Positions 33,503 to 34,237 of a DNA stretch of 34,237 bases are shown here, piece by piece. The first letter of the stretch is position 1; every line of letters begins with the position of its first letter. The stretch is taken from NCBI GenBank assembly GCA_029259935.1, contig JAJDEH010000040.1, positions 1 through 34,237 of the forward strand, given 5' to 3'. The notes beneath the pieces were generated by a model that worked only from the letters and a program-made list of their open reading frames with translations, was not told the origin of the DNA and did no database searches. The position numbers and the translations under genes were made by a program. The DNA is from Planctomycetota bacterium (GTDB lineage Bacteria > Planctomycetota > Planctomycetia > Pirellulales > Pirellulaceae).

Positions 33503-34237
33503 ATGACATTTCGATTCGACAAGTTGACGGTCAAGGCACAAGAAGCCGTTTCCGGTGGACAGAGCCGAGCCGCCGAGCATGGTAATCCGCAAATGACTCC
33601 GCTTCATTTGTTGGATGCTCTATTGGGCGAGTCGGACGGTATTGTGCGGCCGATTCTCGACAAAATCGGAGTCAACCTAGGACAACTGCAAACCACGCTG
33701 GCGGCCGAACTGGGCCGATTCCCTCGGACAACGGGGGGCGCAACACCGCAGCCGGACCAGAGCTTGCAAAATGTGTTGCAAGGTGCCATGAACGAAGCGG
33801 AGACCATGAAAGACGAATTCGTCTCGACCGAGCATCTGCTGCTCGCTCTGACGAAGGTCGACTCGCCCGCCAAGAAGCTTCTGGAAATCAACGGCATTCG
33901 CGCGACCGACATCCTGTCCGCGCTGCAGTCGGTGCGCGGCAGCACCCGTGTCACCGATCAAACCCCCGAGGACAAATTCCAAGCACTGGAGCGATACGGC
34001 ATCGATCTAGTGGAGAAGGCGAATCAGGGCAAGCTTGATCCGGTCATCGGTCGAGACAACGAGATTCGCCGAGTGATTCAGGTACTCTCGCGGCGAACCA
34101 AGAACAATCCCGTGCTGATCGGCGAACCGGGCGTCGGTAAGACGGCCATCGCGGAAGGTCTCGCCCTGCGGATCGTCCAAGGCGATGTCCCCCAAAGCTT
34201 GAAGGACAAGCGTGTCATCGCGCTCGACATGGGCGCG
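33503..34237 (+). CDS. clpB: ATP-dependent chaperone ClpB, 3' end beyond window
   Basis: ClpB threads aggregated proteins through its hexameric ring with help from DnaK. The window holds the first 245 residues. The start [18 protein letters not shown] and the two Clp N repeats ([10 protein letters not shown] near 33 and [11 protein letters not shown] near 108) are typical, followed by the first AAA+ domain with [20 protein letters not shown] and the Walker A motif [19 protein letters not shown] at 33503 follows AGAGAGGTTCAACG, a usable ribosome binding site. It lies 195 bp downstream of dnaK with REP-like hairpins between, so co-transcription is possible but not certain. Confidence 0.97.
   Translation, partial: MTFRFDKLTVKAQEAVSGGQSRAAEHGNPQMTPLHLLDALLGESDGIVRPILDKIGVNLGQLQTTLAAELGRFPRTTGGATPQPDQSLQNVLQGAMNEAETMKDEFVSTEHLLLALTKVDSPAKKLLEINGIRATDILSALQSVRGSTRVTDQTPEDKFQALERYGIDLVEKANQGKLDPVIGRDNEIRRVIQVLSRRTKNNPVLIGEPGVGKTAIAEGLALRIVQGDVPQSLKDKRVIALDMGA

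Overview
The window looks like a chromosomal segment of a planctomycete, most plausibly in or near the Pirellulales. The evidence is two DUF1501 Tat-exported proteins with a large DUF1549/DUF1553 cytochrome-like partner, a planctomycete-type ECF sigma factor, a DUF1570-like metallopeptidase, weak or absent Shine-Dalgarno sites at many starts, and a medium-high GC content. No rRNA, tRNA, CRISPR array, phage or complete insertion sequence was seen. Normal genes here end in TGA (for example at 7025, 11881 and 26296), so TGA is a normal stop codon in this genome.

Layout. 1-2892: a uronate isomerase-like enzyme (cut by the window edge) and a nucleotide-sugar dehydrogenase, both minus. 3169-7025: two plus-strand sensor histidine kinases (FHA-GAF-PAS-PAS and PAS-HisKA_3). 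7537-11881: a long coiled-coil protein, proB (minus) and purF (plus). 11890-17695: a minus-strand block of DUF1501, DUF1549/DUF1553 and a second DUF1501, the last with its own terminator. 18004-20304: a gene that reads as three separate ORFs but is one reading frame interrupted by two TGA codons. 20602-23769: ECF sigma factor, a zinc-finger membrane protein, a thioredoxin-like protein and a DUF547 protein. 24000-31000: DegT aminotransferase, CobW-type GTPase, metallopeptidase, two small membrane proteins, an AmpG-like transporter and prephenate dehydratase. 31394-34237: dnaK and the start of clpB.

The main discovery candidate is the 18004-20304 gene. Both in-frame TGA codons fall where families are known to carry a catalytic Cys or Sec: the CxxC of a DUF3179 domain (read as UxxC) and the iodothyronine-deiodinase-like T-U-P-P-F motif. 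Each TGA is followed at the bacterial SECIS distance by a hairpin with a small loop that has G at its second position. The inferred product is an exported 766-residue protein with two selenocysteines and the order DUF3179, deiodinase/thioredoxin-like, DsbD-alpha-like, two EF-hands. It is divergent from an ECF sigma factor and close to a secreted thioredoxin-like protein with CxxC and a DUF547 protein, which suggests an envelope redox neighbourhood (inference).

Other notable structures are a 129-135 bp MITE-like element flanked by TA between two convergent genes, a perfect 17-bp inverted repeat inside the N-terminal coding region of the DUF1549 protein, dispersed hairpins sharing GTGCCACTGGC, two short tandem repeats in intergenic regions, and a sigma-54-type promoter match upstream of dnaK.
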